A DNA stretch of 64,000 nucleotides from Roseibium aggregatum (GTDB taxonomy: Bacteria > Pseudomonadota > Alphaproteobacteria > Rhizobiales > Stappiaceae), in NCBI RefSeq assembly GCF_017309185.1, contig NZ_JAEKJZ010000007.1, positions 62,001 through 126,000 on the forward strand, in the 5' to 3' direction. The notes under the pieces are model-generated. The model was not told the origin of the DNA, searched no databases, and worked only from the letters and a program-made list of their open reading frames with translations. Shown piece by piece: positions 1 to 7,982 of this stretch; position 1 is the first letter of the stretch, and each line of letters starts with the position of its first letter. Made by a program: the position numbers and the translations under genes.

Positions 1-55
1 TGACGCGACAGCGTCAAGGCCGGGAGAACAAGAGGGAGGCTGTCAGGAACTCCCC

Positions 56-637
56 TCACCCTTCCCTCAGTCTCCCCGCCACCAGCGCCTTGGCTGCTTC
101 TCCCGCCGCTTCGGCATAGGCCGCGTCCCGGTGCACCAGGAGGGTTGAGAAGACCCCGTCAAGCAGCAACACCATGTGGCGCGCCAGATCCTGCGGCCTG
201 TCCAGCCCCGCCGCCTCGAATTCCGTCGCCATCCAGGCCTCGAACTTCTTCTTGTGGACCCTGCCGACCTTCATGGCAGGGTGGCCAGGCATGTTGGCGA
301 GCTCGGCGGCTGTGCGCAGGAAACCGCAGCCCTTCCATTTCGGGTGGCGTGCGGCTTTGGCGATGTTCTGGAAAATCGCCGCGACCTTGTCCGGCAACTC
401 TCCCGCTGCCGCCTCTAACCATTTCTGGAACTGGGCGAGGTTGGGCTGGTCGCGGGAGACCAGATAAGCCTCGATCAGATCGTCCTTGCTCTTGAAATGG
501 TAATAGACGGTCTTCTTGGTGATGCCCGCCTTCTCGGCGATGGCGTCCAGGCTGACCGCCCGGATTCCCTCCGCGTAAAACAGCTTGTTCGCTGCGGTCA
601 GGATACGCTCTCTTGCGCTTCGCACGGTTCTCGTCAT
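56..637 (-). CDS. TetR/AcrR family transcriptional regulator
   Basis: A 193-residue one-domain repressor. The N-terminal 50 residues form a classic TetR helix-turn-helix (AGITKKTVYYHFKSKDDL), and the rest is the variable ligand-binding core. I start at the ATG at 637 rather than an in-frame TTG six bases upstream that only adds two residues. The gene diverges from an enoyl-CoA hydratase, and the 85 bp between them contain a near-perfect palindrome that is probably the operator for both genes. An acyl-CoA or related lipid-like ligand is a reasonable guess from the neighbour but is not shown by the sequence. Confidence 0.9.
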   Translation of the reverse strand: MTRTVRSARERILTAANKLFYAEGIRAVSLDAIAEKAGITKKTVYYHFKSKDDLIEAYLVSRDQPNLAQFQKWLEAAAGELPDKVAAIFQNIAKAARHPKWKGCGFLRTAAELANMPGHPAMKVGRVHKKKFEAWMATEFEAAGLDRPQDLARHMVLLLDGVFSTLLVHRDAAYAEAAGEAAKALVAGRLREG

Positions 638-642
638 TCGCA

Positions 643-668
643 AAGTATACTCACCAGTGAATATACTT
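643..668. promoter_or_regulatory. Candidate TetR operator palindrome
   Basis: Two 12-bp arms, AAGTATACTCAC and GTGAATATACTT, are separated by 2 bp and are inverted copies of each other with one mismatch. The site lies directly upstream of the TetR gene start and 55 bp before the enoyl-CoA hydratase start, the usual place for a TetR-family autoregulatory operator. Function is inferred from symmetry and position. Confidence 0.65.
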
Positions 669-722
669 CAATGGACCCTCCACCTACCCTGTCACCGTCG
701 AAACCAAGAACGGGAGACAGAC

Positions 723-1514
723 ATGACCGACACAGTGCTTCTGGAGCGCCACGGCTCCATTGCCCTTTTGACGCTCAACCGGCCGGAAAGGCTCAACGCA
801 CTCAATTACGCGACCAACGACCTGCTGATGACGCATCTCGATGACCTTGAACGCGATGACGGTGTCCGTGCACTGATCGTCACCGGAGCCGGCCCGCGCG
901 CCTTTTCCGCCGGCGGTGACATCCATGAATTTTCCCGAAGCATCGCTGACGGTGTGGACATTGCCGTGCGCGACTTCTGCCGCCGCGGCCAGGCCATGAC
1001 CGCCCGGCTCGAGAGCTACCCCAAGCCAATCGTCGCCGCGGTCAACGGGCTGGCCTATGGTGGCGGCTGCGAGATTACCGAGGCGGTTCATCTGGCGGTT
1101 GCCGCCGATACGGCGCTTTTCGCCAAACCGGAAATCAATATCGGCATTCCACCAACCTTCGGCGGCACCCAGCGTCTGCCCCGGCTTGCCGGGCGCAAGC
1201 GCGCCCTCGAGCTGCTTCTGACCGGCGATCCCTTCACAGCCCAGCGCGCGTTCGAACTGGGCCTGATCAACAAGGTGGTGGCACAGGACAAGGTTCTGGA
1301 CTCCGCCTTCGAGCTCGCCGAACGCATCCTGCGCCATTCCCCGCTCGCCGCCGCCCGCATCCTCACAGCCGTCACGCGCGGCCTGAACACAAGCATTGCC
1401 GAGGGCCTTCAGATCGAGCAGGAGCAATTCGCCCGCATGGCTGCGACGGCGGACGTCCACGAAGGTCTGAACGCCTGGATCGACCGGCGCATGCCGGACT
1501 ACGGCAATCGATAG
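723..1514 (+). CDS. Enoyl-CoA hydratase/isomerase family protein
   Basis: A 263-residue crotonase-fold protein expected to hydrate a trans-2-enoyl-CoA in fatty-acid or amino-acid breakdown. The oxyanion-hole segment is FSAGGDIHEF, and both glutamates used by true hydratases are present, one in GGGCEI and one in AKPEINIG before FGGTQRL. The family is usually about 260 residues, so it is full length. The ATG at 723 follows a GGGAGA ribosome site; a longer in-frame reading from 585 has no support. It diverges from the TetR gene and probably belongs to its regulon. Substrate chain type cannot be read from sequence. Confidence 0.9.
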   Translation: MTDTVLLERHGSIALLTLNRPERLNALNYATNDLLMTHLDDLERDDGVRALIVTGAGPRAFSAGGDIHEFSRSIADGVDIAVRDFCRRGQAMTARLESYPKPIVAAVNGLAYGGGCEITEAVHLAVAADTALFAKPEINIGIPPTFGGTQRLPRLAGRKRALELLLTGDPFTAQRAFELGLINKVVAQDKVLDSAFELAERILRHSPLAAARILTAVTRGLNTSIAEGLQIEQEQFARMAATADVHEGLNAWIDRRMPDYGNR

Positions 1515-1519
1515 AGCGC

Positions 1520-2224
1520 CTAAAACCGCTCTACATGCGGCCGCAGCTCGATCTCGCTGGTCCAGACGCTCCGGTGCTGGCGGGAGAGCTCCAGATAGGT
1601 GCGGGCGATCTCGTCCGGATGGAGCGTCTTTTCCGGATCGTCGAAGGGCGCGCCCCGCTCCGGGCGGTAGATGGCGCCGTCGATGACGAAATGCACCACG
1701 TGAATGCTCTTTGGATGGAGCTCGCGCGCCAGCGACTGGCAGAGGCCCCGCAGGGCAAACTTGCCCATGGCGAAGGGCGCCGATTGCGGAAAGCCCTTGA
1801 TCCCGGCGGAAGCCCCGGTGAACAGCAAGGTGCCCGCTTCCTTGGGCACCATGCGCCTGGCCGCCTCATGCGCGACGAGGAAGGCACCCCAGGCGGTCAC
1901 GTCCAGCGCGGCCCGAACCTGATCCGGATCGAGCTCCGCGATCGGTCCCCGTGTCCGGCCGCTGGCGTTGTAGATCACGATCTCCGGCGTGGCCTTGCCC
2001 TGGTCGAGCGTTTCGAACAACGCGCTGACACTGTCCTTGTCCGCCGCGTCACACCGATATGCACGCGCGCCGGTCTGGCGGCAAAGCTCGGACAGTTTGT
2101 CCGGGTGCCGCGCGGCCAGCGAAACCGCGTGGCCCGCCTCAGAGAAAACCCGCGCAAGCGAGGCGCTCAGACCCGGACCGGCACCGACAATCAAGACATT
2201 CCCCGACGCAACATTTTCTGACAT
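1520..2224 (-). CDS. SDR family oxidoreductase with Phe in place of catalytic Tyr
   Basis: A 234-residue Rossmann-fold short-chain dehydrogenase. The cofactor motif is GAGPGLS (residues 14-20), followed by NASG (residues 86-89) and the active-site serine region TGASAG (S139). The catalytic YxxxK motif reads FAMGK (residues 151-155), so the proton-donating tyrosine is a phenylalanine while the lysine is kept. Either the enzyme uses another acid or it is a non-classical member; similar FAMGK sequences occur, as far as I recall, in a subgroup of SDRs. It is convergent with the hydratase, with 5 bp between stops. Confidence 0.85.
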   Translation of the reverse strand: MSENVASGNVLIVGAGPGLSASLARVFSEAGHAVSLAARHPDKLSELCRQTGARAYRCDAADKDSVSALFETLDQGKATPEIVIYNASGRTRGPIAELDPDQVRAALDVTAWGAFLVAHEAARRMVPKEAGTLLFTGASAGIKGFPQSAPFAMGKFALRGLCQSLARELHPKSIHVVHFVIDGAIYRPERGAPFDDPEKTLHPDEIARTYLELSRQHRSVWTSEIELRPHVERF

Positions 2225-2325
2225 GAGGCAACTCCCGAAAACCCGTTCCGCCGCCTTTTGTAATGTCCAGATAGCCTGTCAACCAGAGGACCTGACTGAA
2301 ACGTGAAGACGAAACGCGTCTCGGC

Positions 2326-2742
2326 TCACGCCTCTCCCTTCACCTGGTCGATCCAGTTCTGAAGGTTGTAATAGGTGGTGATCCTGGCGATCTTGCCGTC
2401 CCGGATCTCGAAGAAACTTCCGGCCGGCAGCGTGTAGGTCTGGCCTTGAGCCTCCGGCAGGCCCTCATCGGTATCGATATAGGTTCCGTGAACCACGAAC
2501 TCCGCCGCCGCGCGCGTGCCATCCTCGGTCACCAAGAGAACGATGTCGGAAAGCCTCTCCTTGTAACAGCGGCTCATGTGAACGTTGAAGGACCAGAACT
2601 TGTCCTTTCCGACACGCCGCTCGCCCTGATTGACATCGTGGACGAGATCCTCCGTGACGAGGCTTTCCATCTTCTTGGTATCGCCCGCGTTGAAGGCGGC
2701 GAAATAGGTATCGATCAGAAACCGGGACTGCTTGTTGGGCAT
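2326..2742 (-). CDS. NTF2-like / ketosteroid-isomerase-related protein
   Basis: A 138-residue single-domain protein of the SnoaL/NTF2 fold: N-terminal helices (YFAAFNAGDTKKMESLV), then a strand-rich half ending GKIARITTYYNLQNWIDQV. This matches the length and pattern of the small steroid delta-isomerase-related family found in many alphaproteobacteria. I chose the ATG at 2742 because GAGG lies eight bases upstream; a longer frame reaches 2853 without a ribosome site. Substrate unknown. Confidence 0.8.
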   Translation of the reverse strand: MPNKQSRFLIDTYFAAFNAGDTKKMESLVTEDLVHDVNQGERRVGKDKFWSFNVHMSRCYKERLSDIVLLVTEDGTRAAAEFVVHGTYIDTDEGLPEAQGQTYTLPAGSFFEIRDGKIARITTYYNLQNWIDQVKGEA

Positions 2743-3154
2743 GTGACCTCGCTGGATCGACGGGGGCTCAATCGGACCGACCGGGCATCCGTTGATCGAT
2801 GCTCTGGGAAAACAAATCGATGGGAGTTTGCCTCCACCGCTTTGCGGGCGCAAGGGCCAGATAACACTGCGGTTTACCGACTTTCACCAAAACCGGTTGA
2901 AAACGGGAAAACGCCTTCACCTTGCATCGACGCAAAAAGTTAAGTTGTAATTTTGCAACATAAAGTTACTCAAAAGCAACAAATATCCATTGTGATGTGA
3001 TTGCCAGTTGAAAGCCCGCTCTGTTTGGCGTTATCAGTCTGCCTCCGATCACCGCACCGGCGCAGACATCAACGGTTCGGCTGTTTGTTTGCCGCCCGCA
3101 TGGTCCGGCTCTGCCGCTTCATGTTCGGATGCTGCCTCGGAAGATCGGATATTC
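2743..3154. other. Intergenic stretch, AT-rich promoter-like segment
   Basis: No convincing gene. Bases about 2930-3000 are clearly AT-richer than the surroundings and contain the small hairpin GTTG-taatttt-GCAAC near 2945. This is likely the promoter region of the leftward NTF2-like gene. The rest leads into the tRNA-like cluster. Confidence 0.5.
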
Positions 3155-3229
3155 GCGCTTGAAGTTCAACGGTTGAACAGCGGGCCTGTAACCCGTTAGC
3201 AACAGGTTCGACTCCTGTCTTGCGCTCCA
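3155..3229 (+). pseudogene. tRNA-like sequence 1, tRNA-Thr(TGT)-like, probably degenerate
   Basis: A 75-base segment folds as a cloverleaf: D-arm 3164-3178 (GTTC/GAAC), anticodon arm 3180-3196 (GCGGG/CCCGT with loop CCTGTAA), T-arm 3202-3218 (ACAGG/CCTGT with canonical loop TTCGACT) and an encoded CCA at 3227-3229. The acceptor stem pairs at five of seven positions. The anticodon would be TGT (Thr), but position 33, almost always U, is C, and position 8 is A instead of U. This is either a decayed gene or a non-standard tRNA. Its antisense frames give the kind of spurious protein typical of translated tRNA. Confidence 0.5.
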
Positions 3230-3299
3230 TGGATAGCTCAATGGGTAGAGCATCGGACATTTAATCCGAGGGTCGCGGGTTCGATCCCCGCTCCAAACC
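3227..3299 (+). pseudogene. tRNA-like sequence 2, tRNA-Lys(TTT)-like, probably degenerate
   Basis: Immediately after tRNA-like 1, and sharing its CCA, is a second cloverleaf: U8-A9, D-arm 3236-3251 (GCTC/GAGC, loop with GGG), anticodon arm 3253-3269 (TCGGA/TCCGA, loop CATTTAA), variable loop GGGTC and T-arm 3275-3291 (GCGGG/CCCGC, loop TTCGATC). It closely resembles an alphaproteobacterial tRNA-Lys(TTT), except that U33 is A and only four of seven acceptor pairs form. Loss of U33 and of the acceptor stem argues for a pseudogene. Confidence 0.5.
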
Positions 3300-3314
3300 G
3301 GTCTTGAAAACCGG
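3298..3314 (+). other. Isolated anticodon-arm-like hairpin (Ser TGA type)
   Basis: Five perfect pairs, CCGGT/ACCGG, enclose the loop CTTGAAA, exactly the anticodon arm of a tRNA-Ser(TGA). It overlaps the 3' end of tRNA-like 2, and I find no matching D-arm or T-arm, so it can only be a fragment or a coincidence. Confidence 0.3.
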
Positions 3315-3703
3315 ACTGGCCTGATGCGCCACCAGCTTACCACGGCTGTACCATTCGCGGGACCCGGGAAGAGCTTGCGGAGACGGGCTGCGCCGTCATC
3401 TCCTTCGGGCGGGACGGACGGCCGGTCGATGCCAGGGATTTCCGCCCGGCTGCCGGTCAAGGTGGCGCCGCGAACCTGCCGGAACCGCCTGTTTTCGAAC
3501 GGGCGTGCCCCGCGGGTCCGCCGCAAGGCCCTCTGGCTGGAAGCCCGTCGGGAGACCTCGTGCTCTCCCCGGGTCTCCGCATTGATTTTTGTTTTTCGCC
3601 CCGGACGTTCGAGTTCGAACCGCCGGATATTTTGAACCTCTAACCAAGATCAACCTGACGAAAGGACAACCAGGTGCCTTAGCGCTATGGAAGGAATATC
3701 GAA
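3315..3703. other. Intergenic stretch before the SPFH gene
   Basis: No gene with convincing coding character on either strand. A hairpin with arms GGAGACC and GGTCTCC (about 3551-3577), followed within ten bases by a T-rich run, could terminate rightward transcription through the tRNA-like cluster. The last 40 bases hold the ribosome site of the next gene. Confidence 0.4.
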
Positions 3704-4858
3704 ATGACGACTTTTCTCGACAAGATCCGCGGGCAAACCCGCGTGGTGATTTCTGAAACCGAACGGGCGCTCCACCTGTGCAAGGGGGAGCTTAAGGGTA
3801 TTCTCGAACCCGGGGAGCACAGCCTGAAAAACGGCCGCGGCACCCTGGTGATCGAGCGTCATGCCCTGGGCGCGCCGCAGTTCCGGTCTGCCTACGAGAA
3901 GGCGCTTTTCGACAAGCTTCCCGAAGTCGCGGAAAAGCACCTGACGGTTGTGCGGACCGGCCCCGGCGAAGTGGCTGTTGTGGAACGGGACAACCGGATC
4001 CACACGGTGCTCGGCCCCGACGAGCGGCTGGTCCTGTGGACAGATGCCGGGCCCTGGGACTGGACCCTGGTCGATACGGCGGCCGAACCGGAACTGCCGC
4101 GGAAGCTGATGCAACGGCTGGGCGATGCCAGGCAGACGCAGCAGTTCACGGTCGTCCCGGTTACGGACGGCAGCGTGGCCCTGCTCTTCATGGACGGTGT
4201 GCTTGCGAAGGTTCTTGAGCCCGGCGTGCATGCCTTCTGGAAGGCGGGCCGGACGGTGACGCAGAAGCTCATCGACCTGAAGCGCCAGGCGCTCGACGTC
4301 ACCGGGCAGGAAGTCCTGACCCTCGACCGTGTCACGATCCGGATCAACCTGTCCGCGGACTACCGCGTGACCGATCCGGTGAAGGCCGCGACCGAGGTCA
4401 AGGACTTCACCGACACGCTCTACCGGGCGCTGCAGCTTGTGTTCCGCAAGCAGCTCGGCGCGCTGAAGCTCGACCAGATCCTGGAAAGGAAGGGCGAGGT
4501 CAACGCGGAAGCCGCCGGTAAGATCAGGGCCGACATGGCCGGGATCGGTGTCGAGGTCTCCGATATCGTTCTGAAGGACGTGATCCTTCCGGGCGAAATG
4601 CGCGAGATCCTCAACAAGGTGGTGACGGCGGAAAAGGAAGCCGAAGCCAACGTGATCCGACGGCGGGAAGAAACGAACGCGACGCGTTCCCTTCTGAACA
4701 CCGCCAGGGTCATGGCCGAAAACCCGGTCATGCTCCGGCTGAAGGAGCTCGAAGCGCTCGAAGCAATCGCCGCCAGGGTGGACCGGCTCACGGTCCACAA
4801 CGGAACCGGCGGCCTGATGAACGACCTCGTCAAGCTGCGCGACGACAGCGCGGCCTGA
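3704..4858 (+). CDS. SPFH/Band 7 (slipin) family protein without membrane anchor
   Basis: A 384-residue protein with a Band 7/SPFH core in roughly residues 160-320 (VLEPGVHAFWKAG, then VTGQEVLTLDRVTIRINLSADYRV and a helical EVNAEAAGKIRADM region). Its first 160 residues look like a second, shorter copy of the same fold (GILEPGEHSLKNGRG). Slipins normally begin with a hydrophobic hairpin; here there is no hydrophobic segment, so it is probably cytoplasmic or peripherally bound. SPFH proteins organise membrane domains and proteases. Ribosome site AAGGA precedes the ATG. It stands alone and is followed by a terminator-like hairpin. Confidence 0.85.
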   Translation: MTTFLDKIRGQTRVVISETERALHLCKGELKGILEPGEHSLKNGRGTLVIERHALGAPQFRSAYEKALFDKLPEVAEKHLTVVRTGPGEVAVVERDNRIHTVLGPDERLVLWTDAGPWDWTLVDTAAEPELPRKLMQRLGDARQTQQFTVVPVTDGSVALLFMDGVLAKVLEPGVHAFWKAGRTVTQKLIDLKRQALDVTGQEVLTLDRVTIRINLSADYRVTDPVKAATEVKDFTDTLYRALQLVFRKQLGALKLDQILERKGEVNAEAAGKIRADMAGIGVEVSDIVLKDVILPGEMREILNKVVTAEKEAEANVIRRREETNATRSLLNTARVMAENPVMLRLKELEALEAIAARVDRLTVHNGTGGLMNDLVKLRDDSAA

Positions 4859-4870
4859 GGCAAAAGACGG

Positions 4871-4900
4871 ACGGCGCGGGGCGATCCGCGCCGTTTCAGT
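4871..4900 (+). terminator. Terminator-like hairpin after the SPFH gene
   Basis: A perfect 9-bp stem ACGGCGCGG/CCGCGCCGT with a six-base loop starts 13 bases after the stop codon. The following T-run is weak (TTTCAGTTTC). Confidence 0.55.
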
Positions 4901-4927
4901 TTCGGACGGTTAACCACTCCTCAGACC

Positions 4928-5137
4928 GTCATTCCGGACCAGTGCAGCGCAAGCTGCCCGCCAGTCCGGAATGACAATCGAGGGTTCGTTGGAGTTTGGC
5001 AGCTCAGCGCAAGCCGCACCGGTTCTTGTTCGAAAGACCTTGGCCGAAGCCTGGCACCACAAGCTCTCCATTGTCGTCCCGGATTGACGCGCACGCGGCA
5101 AGACCGGGACCCAGTACTCCCTGTCGCCAGCCGGGAC
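4928..5137. repeat. Palindromic intergenic repeats (REP-like)
   Basis: Arms GTCATTCCGGAC (4928-4939) and GTCCGGAATGAC (4964-4975) are perfect inverted copies around a 24-base centre. A second unit has arms GTCCCGG (5076-5082) and CCGGGAC (5104-5110), followed by a further GCCGGGACCCA. The same GTCATTCCGG/CCGGAATGAC ends recur at 53323-53507, so this is a dispersed family. These fill most of the 375-bp gap before the MFS gene; nothing else is visible there. Confidence 0.7.
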
Positions 5138-5233
5138 CCAACGAAGCCACCGCCACGAATAAAAAAACATTTCCCTTTCTTTATCCTCCAATCCCGGCTA
5201 TAGATATTGGACACTCACTCATTCGAGCCTCCC

Positions 5234-6712
5234 ATGTCCGTACCCTCGTCCAACCAGGCCGAAGCCCCGAAGCCGGCCAGTGCTGCGCTCTTTTCCGCGG
5301 AGCGCGCCGCCGGCACGCTGGCGCTTCTGCTGGGCGTCGGCTCGCATGCGATCAACGAGTTCGTCGCGACCGCCGTGCTGCCCGACATCATCCGTGATCT
5401 CGGCGGGCAGGACCGGGCATTCTGGGTGTTCAGCTCGTTTGAGATGATGGCCATCCTGGCGGGCTGCCTGACCGGCGCCGTCAAGGCGCGCTTCGGGCCC
5501 CGGACGCCCTTTCTGCTGGCCACCGGGCTGCTCGCCTCCGGTTCGGCGCTCGCGGGCCTGAGCCCGTCCCTGGAGGGTCTGATCGCCGGGCGGACATTGC
5601 AGGGCTTCGGCGAAGGCATGATCATCGCGCTCTGCTACGCCCTGATCCCGGACCTTTTTCCAAGCAATGTCGCGCCCCGGGTCTTCGCGCTGCTTGCCGG
5701 TGTCTGGGCGCTGGCGGCCGGCATCGGCCCGGTCTCCGCAGGCGCGCTGACCGAGCTGTGGTCCTGGCGGGCCGCCTTCCTGATCAACATTCCCCTGACC
5801 GTGCTGCTGTTTCTCCTGATCAACAGCGCCCTGCCCGGCCGCCCCCAATCCAGGCCGGTTCCAGCCGTAGGTCAGGCGCAGGGACCCTCCACCCGCCTGA
5901 GCCCCCGGCTGATCCTGCGCCTGGCGCTTCTGGCGCTCAGCGTTTTTCTGCTGACGGTGATCGGTGAAATTCACGCGCCGCTGCCGCTGGCGGCAACGGT
6001 TCTGGGCGGGGTCGTGACCGCAGGCGTGCTGTTGAAGATCGATGCCGCCAGCAGAAGACGTCTCTTTCCAAGCCAGGGCTTCCGTCCGCACACGCTGATC
6101 GGCCTCGGCACCTGGATCGTCCTGTTCCTGTCCGTTTCAACCGCCGTGCGCGCCGTTTTCGTCACCACGTTCGGACAGGTCTACTGGGGCCTGAGCGTCA
6201 CGCAGGCAAGCCTGGTCACCGCCGCCCTCTCCGTGTCCTGGTCTGTCTTCGCCCTGCTGGCGTCGCGCGCGCCGTCGAAAGCCCGCGAGCACCTCTACCT
6301 GGCCCTCGGCCCGTTTGTCATCGTCTCCGGTCTGACGACGACGGCGCTTGCCGTTCAGGCCAGCTCCCTGCCCCTGTTCGTCTTCGCGGCCGTCATCACC
6401 GGCGCGGGACACGGGCTCTGCAATCAGATCCTGTTGCGCTCGCTCATGTACAGCGCCGACGGCGAGGAACAGACTCTCGTCTCCAGCATCCTGCCCGCCA
6501 TCGCATCCGCAGGCGTTGCCATCGGCGGCGGCATCACCGGTCTGATCGCCGTCTTCACCGGACTGATCCCGGCCGAAAACGCCAGCCTCGTCACCCGCGA
6601 GGCCATCGCTGTGTCGGGCGCAAGCGTGTTTTTCATCGGCGCGGCGCTGACGCTGGTTCCCGCCGCCGCGACCCTCGTCCTGCGCTGCTGGCTGATCCGC
6701 GCGGAAACCTGA
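5234..6712 (+). CDS. MFS transporter (drug:H+ antiporter type)
   Basis: A 492-residue inner-membrane protein with about 14 hydrophobic segments. After a short polar N-terminus come helix 1 (LALLLGVGSHAINEFVATAVLP), then the loop with RFGPRTPFLL typical of the MFS motif between helices 2 and 3, RTLQGFGEGMIIALCYALIP, and WSWRAAFLINIPL, all typical of the EmrB/QacA group of proton-driven exporters. The ATG at 5234 is preferred over a TTG at 5207. Solitary gene; the substrate cannot be predicted. Confidence 0.88.
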   Translation: MSVPSSNQAEAPKPASAALFSAERAAGTLALLLGVGSHAINEFVATAVLPDIIRDLGGQDRAFWVFSSFEMMAILAGCLTGAVKARFGPRTPFLLATGLLASGSALAGLSPSLEGLIAGRTLQGFGEGMIIALCYALIPDLFPSNVAPRVFALLAGVWALAAGIGPVSAGALTELWSWRAAFLINIPLTVLLFLLINSALPGRPQSRPVPAVGQAQGPSTRLSPRLILRLALLALSVFLLTVIGEIHAPLPLAATVLGGVVTAGVLLKIDAASRRRLFPSQGFRPHTLIGLGTWIVLFLSVSTAVRAVFVTTFGQVYWGLSVTQASLVTAALSVSWSVFALLASRAPSKAREHLYLALGPFVIVSGLTTTALAVQASSLPLFVFAAVITGAGHGLCNQILLRSLMYSADGEEQTLVSSILPAIASAGVAIGGGITGLIAVFTGLIPAENASLVTREAIAVSGASVFFIGAALTLVPAAATLVLRCWLIRAET

Positions 6713-6786
6713 CCCTCCAGGGACATCCGCATGCCGGTTGCCGATTCTCCTTGCAGCAGCAAAGAGTTGAAGGCCGCCCAAGAGCG

Positions 6787-6845
6787 TTGACTTCGGATAT
6801 TGCCTGGCCGAAACTCGCCCCGTTTTCAACAAATGCGATGTTTTT
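6787..6845 (+). promoter_or_regulatory. Promoter/leader of the first PAAR gene, duplicated before the second
   Basis: TTGACTT at 6787 and the block CGTTTTCAACAAATGCG just before the ATG recur at the same 59-base distance ahead of the second PAAR gene (9109-9167). Conservation of a TTGACT -35-like element across the duplication suggests a promoter. No clear -10 box is visible. Confidence 0.4.
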
Positions 6846-7982
6846 ATGAAGTTTCCCGCCGCCCGACTGACCGACATGCATACCTGCCCCATGTGCATGG
6901 GCGTACCTGCCCCGATCGTCTGGAAAGGGGCCTATACCGTACTGACCGGGAAGATGCCCCAGGCACGGATCACGGACATGTGCGTTTGCGTCGGCCCGCC
7001 GCCGCCGATCGCGGGCGATCCGATCATCACCGGCGCCTGGAATGTTCTTGTCGAAAAACTGCCCGCCGCCCGCATGACCGACCTGACGGCGAAAGGCGGT
7101 GCGATCGTCACGGGTTTTCCGACCGTTCTGATCGGCACGGCCGGGGGCGGAGCTGGTGGAGGCGGAGGTGGTGCCGGCGGCGGAGGCGGTGCACCCGTCA
7201 GCCTGTTCGATCTGCTGGCGAACTTGGTGGCCGATTTCCTCTCCACGGTCTTTGCCGCCCAGCGCACGCTCTTCAAGGACGGCTTCGACAAGGCCTATGC
7301 CGAATCCGCGGACAAGCTGAACAAGTTCCTGTTTGCCGAGGGCTCCCTTGAAGTCGAACGGGAAGGCCTGCTCGGACGTGTCATGGCCAAGTTCGATGCC
7401 GGCCTCGCCAAGTGGGACGTGTCCGGACACTTCTTCGACGCCTTTCCCTATATCGGCGGCTACACTAAGGGCGACATTCTCAGGGTACAGGCCAAGGACG
7501 AACTCGGCGGCGTTTACGGTGGCGGGCACAGCATCGGCGTCAAGGGCACGGGCGCGACGGCCGGCGGCGGTTTTTTCATCGGCGACGATGAAAACAACCC
7601 GTGGTATGAACTCGGCGTCCAGGGCGCCGCGGGACAGGCGGAAGCATCGGCCGAAGCGCTTGTCGGCTATGACGGACGGCGCGCGGGTGTCGCAGTGGGC
7701 GCCAAGGCGGCGGCCGACGGCCTTGCCGGCGACGTGGTCAATGAGGTCAATATTCCGATCCCCTTCACGGACTACTCCGTCGGCATGCGCGGAAAGGTCG
7801 GCGTTTCAGGCTACTCATTGGGGGGAGAAGGCCGGGGATATGGATTTTACGACACGGATACCGAAAGGGCGCATGCGGGCCTCTCTGGCGGGATTGACGC
7901 AGGCGCTGGTCTTGGCGGTTCTATCGATTTCAGTTTCGGCAAGCGCTACAAGGACCGAAACCGCGACAGCGCAGGCTTCTAG
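6846..7982 (+). CDS. PAAR-repeat protein with Gly-rich C-terminal domain (candidate T6SS effector)
   Basis: A 378-residue protein. Residues 1-100 are a PAAR-type domain (PAARLTDMHTCPMC, then CVGPPPPIAGDPIITG and PAARMTDLTAKGG), the fold that caps the VgrG spike of type VI secretion systems. A glycine linker (about 101-118) leads to a helical part and then a Gly/Ala-rich, strand-like repeat region (200-370) that I do not recognise. The PAAR part differs from that of the next PAAR gene at only about six residues, while the C-terminus is unrelated, as expected of a polymorphic effector. Its last 143 bases overlap the start of the next gene. No VgrG or other secretion gene lies in the window, so export is inferred. 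Confidence 0.8.
   Translation: MKFPAARLTDMHTCPMCMGVPAPIVWKGAYTVLTGKMPQARITDMCVCVGPPPPIAGDPIITGAWNVLVEKLPAARMTDLTAKGGAIVTGFPTVLIGTAGGGAGGGGGGAGGGGGAPVSLFDLLANLVADFLSTVFAAQRTLFKDGFDKAYAESADKLNKFLFAEGSLEVEREGLLGRVMAKFDAGLAKWDVSGHFFDAFPYIGGYTKGDILRVQAKDELGGVYGGGHSIGVKGTGATAGGGFFIGDDENNPWYELGVQGAAGQAEASAEALVGYDGRRAGVAVGAKAAADGLAGDVVNEVNIPIPFTDYSVGMRGKVGVSGYSLGGEGRGYGFYDTDTERAHAGLSGGIDAGAGLGGSIDFSFGKRYKDRNRDSAGF

Noticed and set aside
3119-3526. Minus-strand frame of 135 codons
   Set aside because: It runs antisense through the tRNA-like cluster; its middle part reads like the well-known spurious translation of tRNA genes.
3650-4798. Minus-strand frame of 382 codons opposite the SPFH gene
   Set aside because: Shadow of the SPFH gene, which has motifs and a ribosome site.
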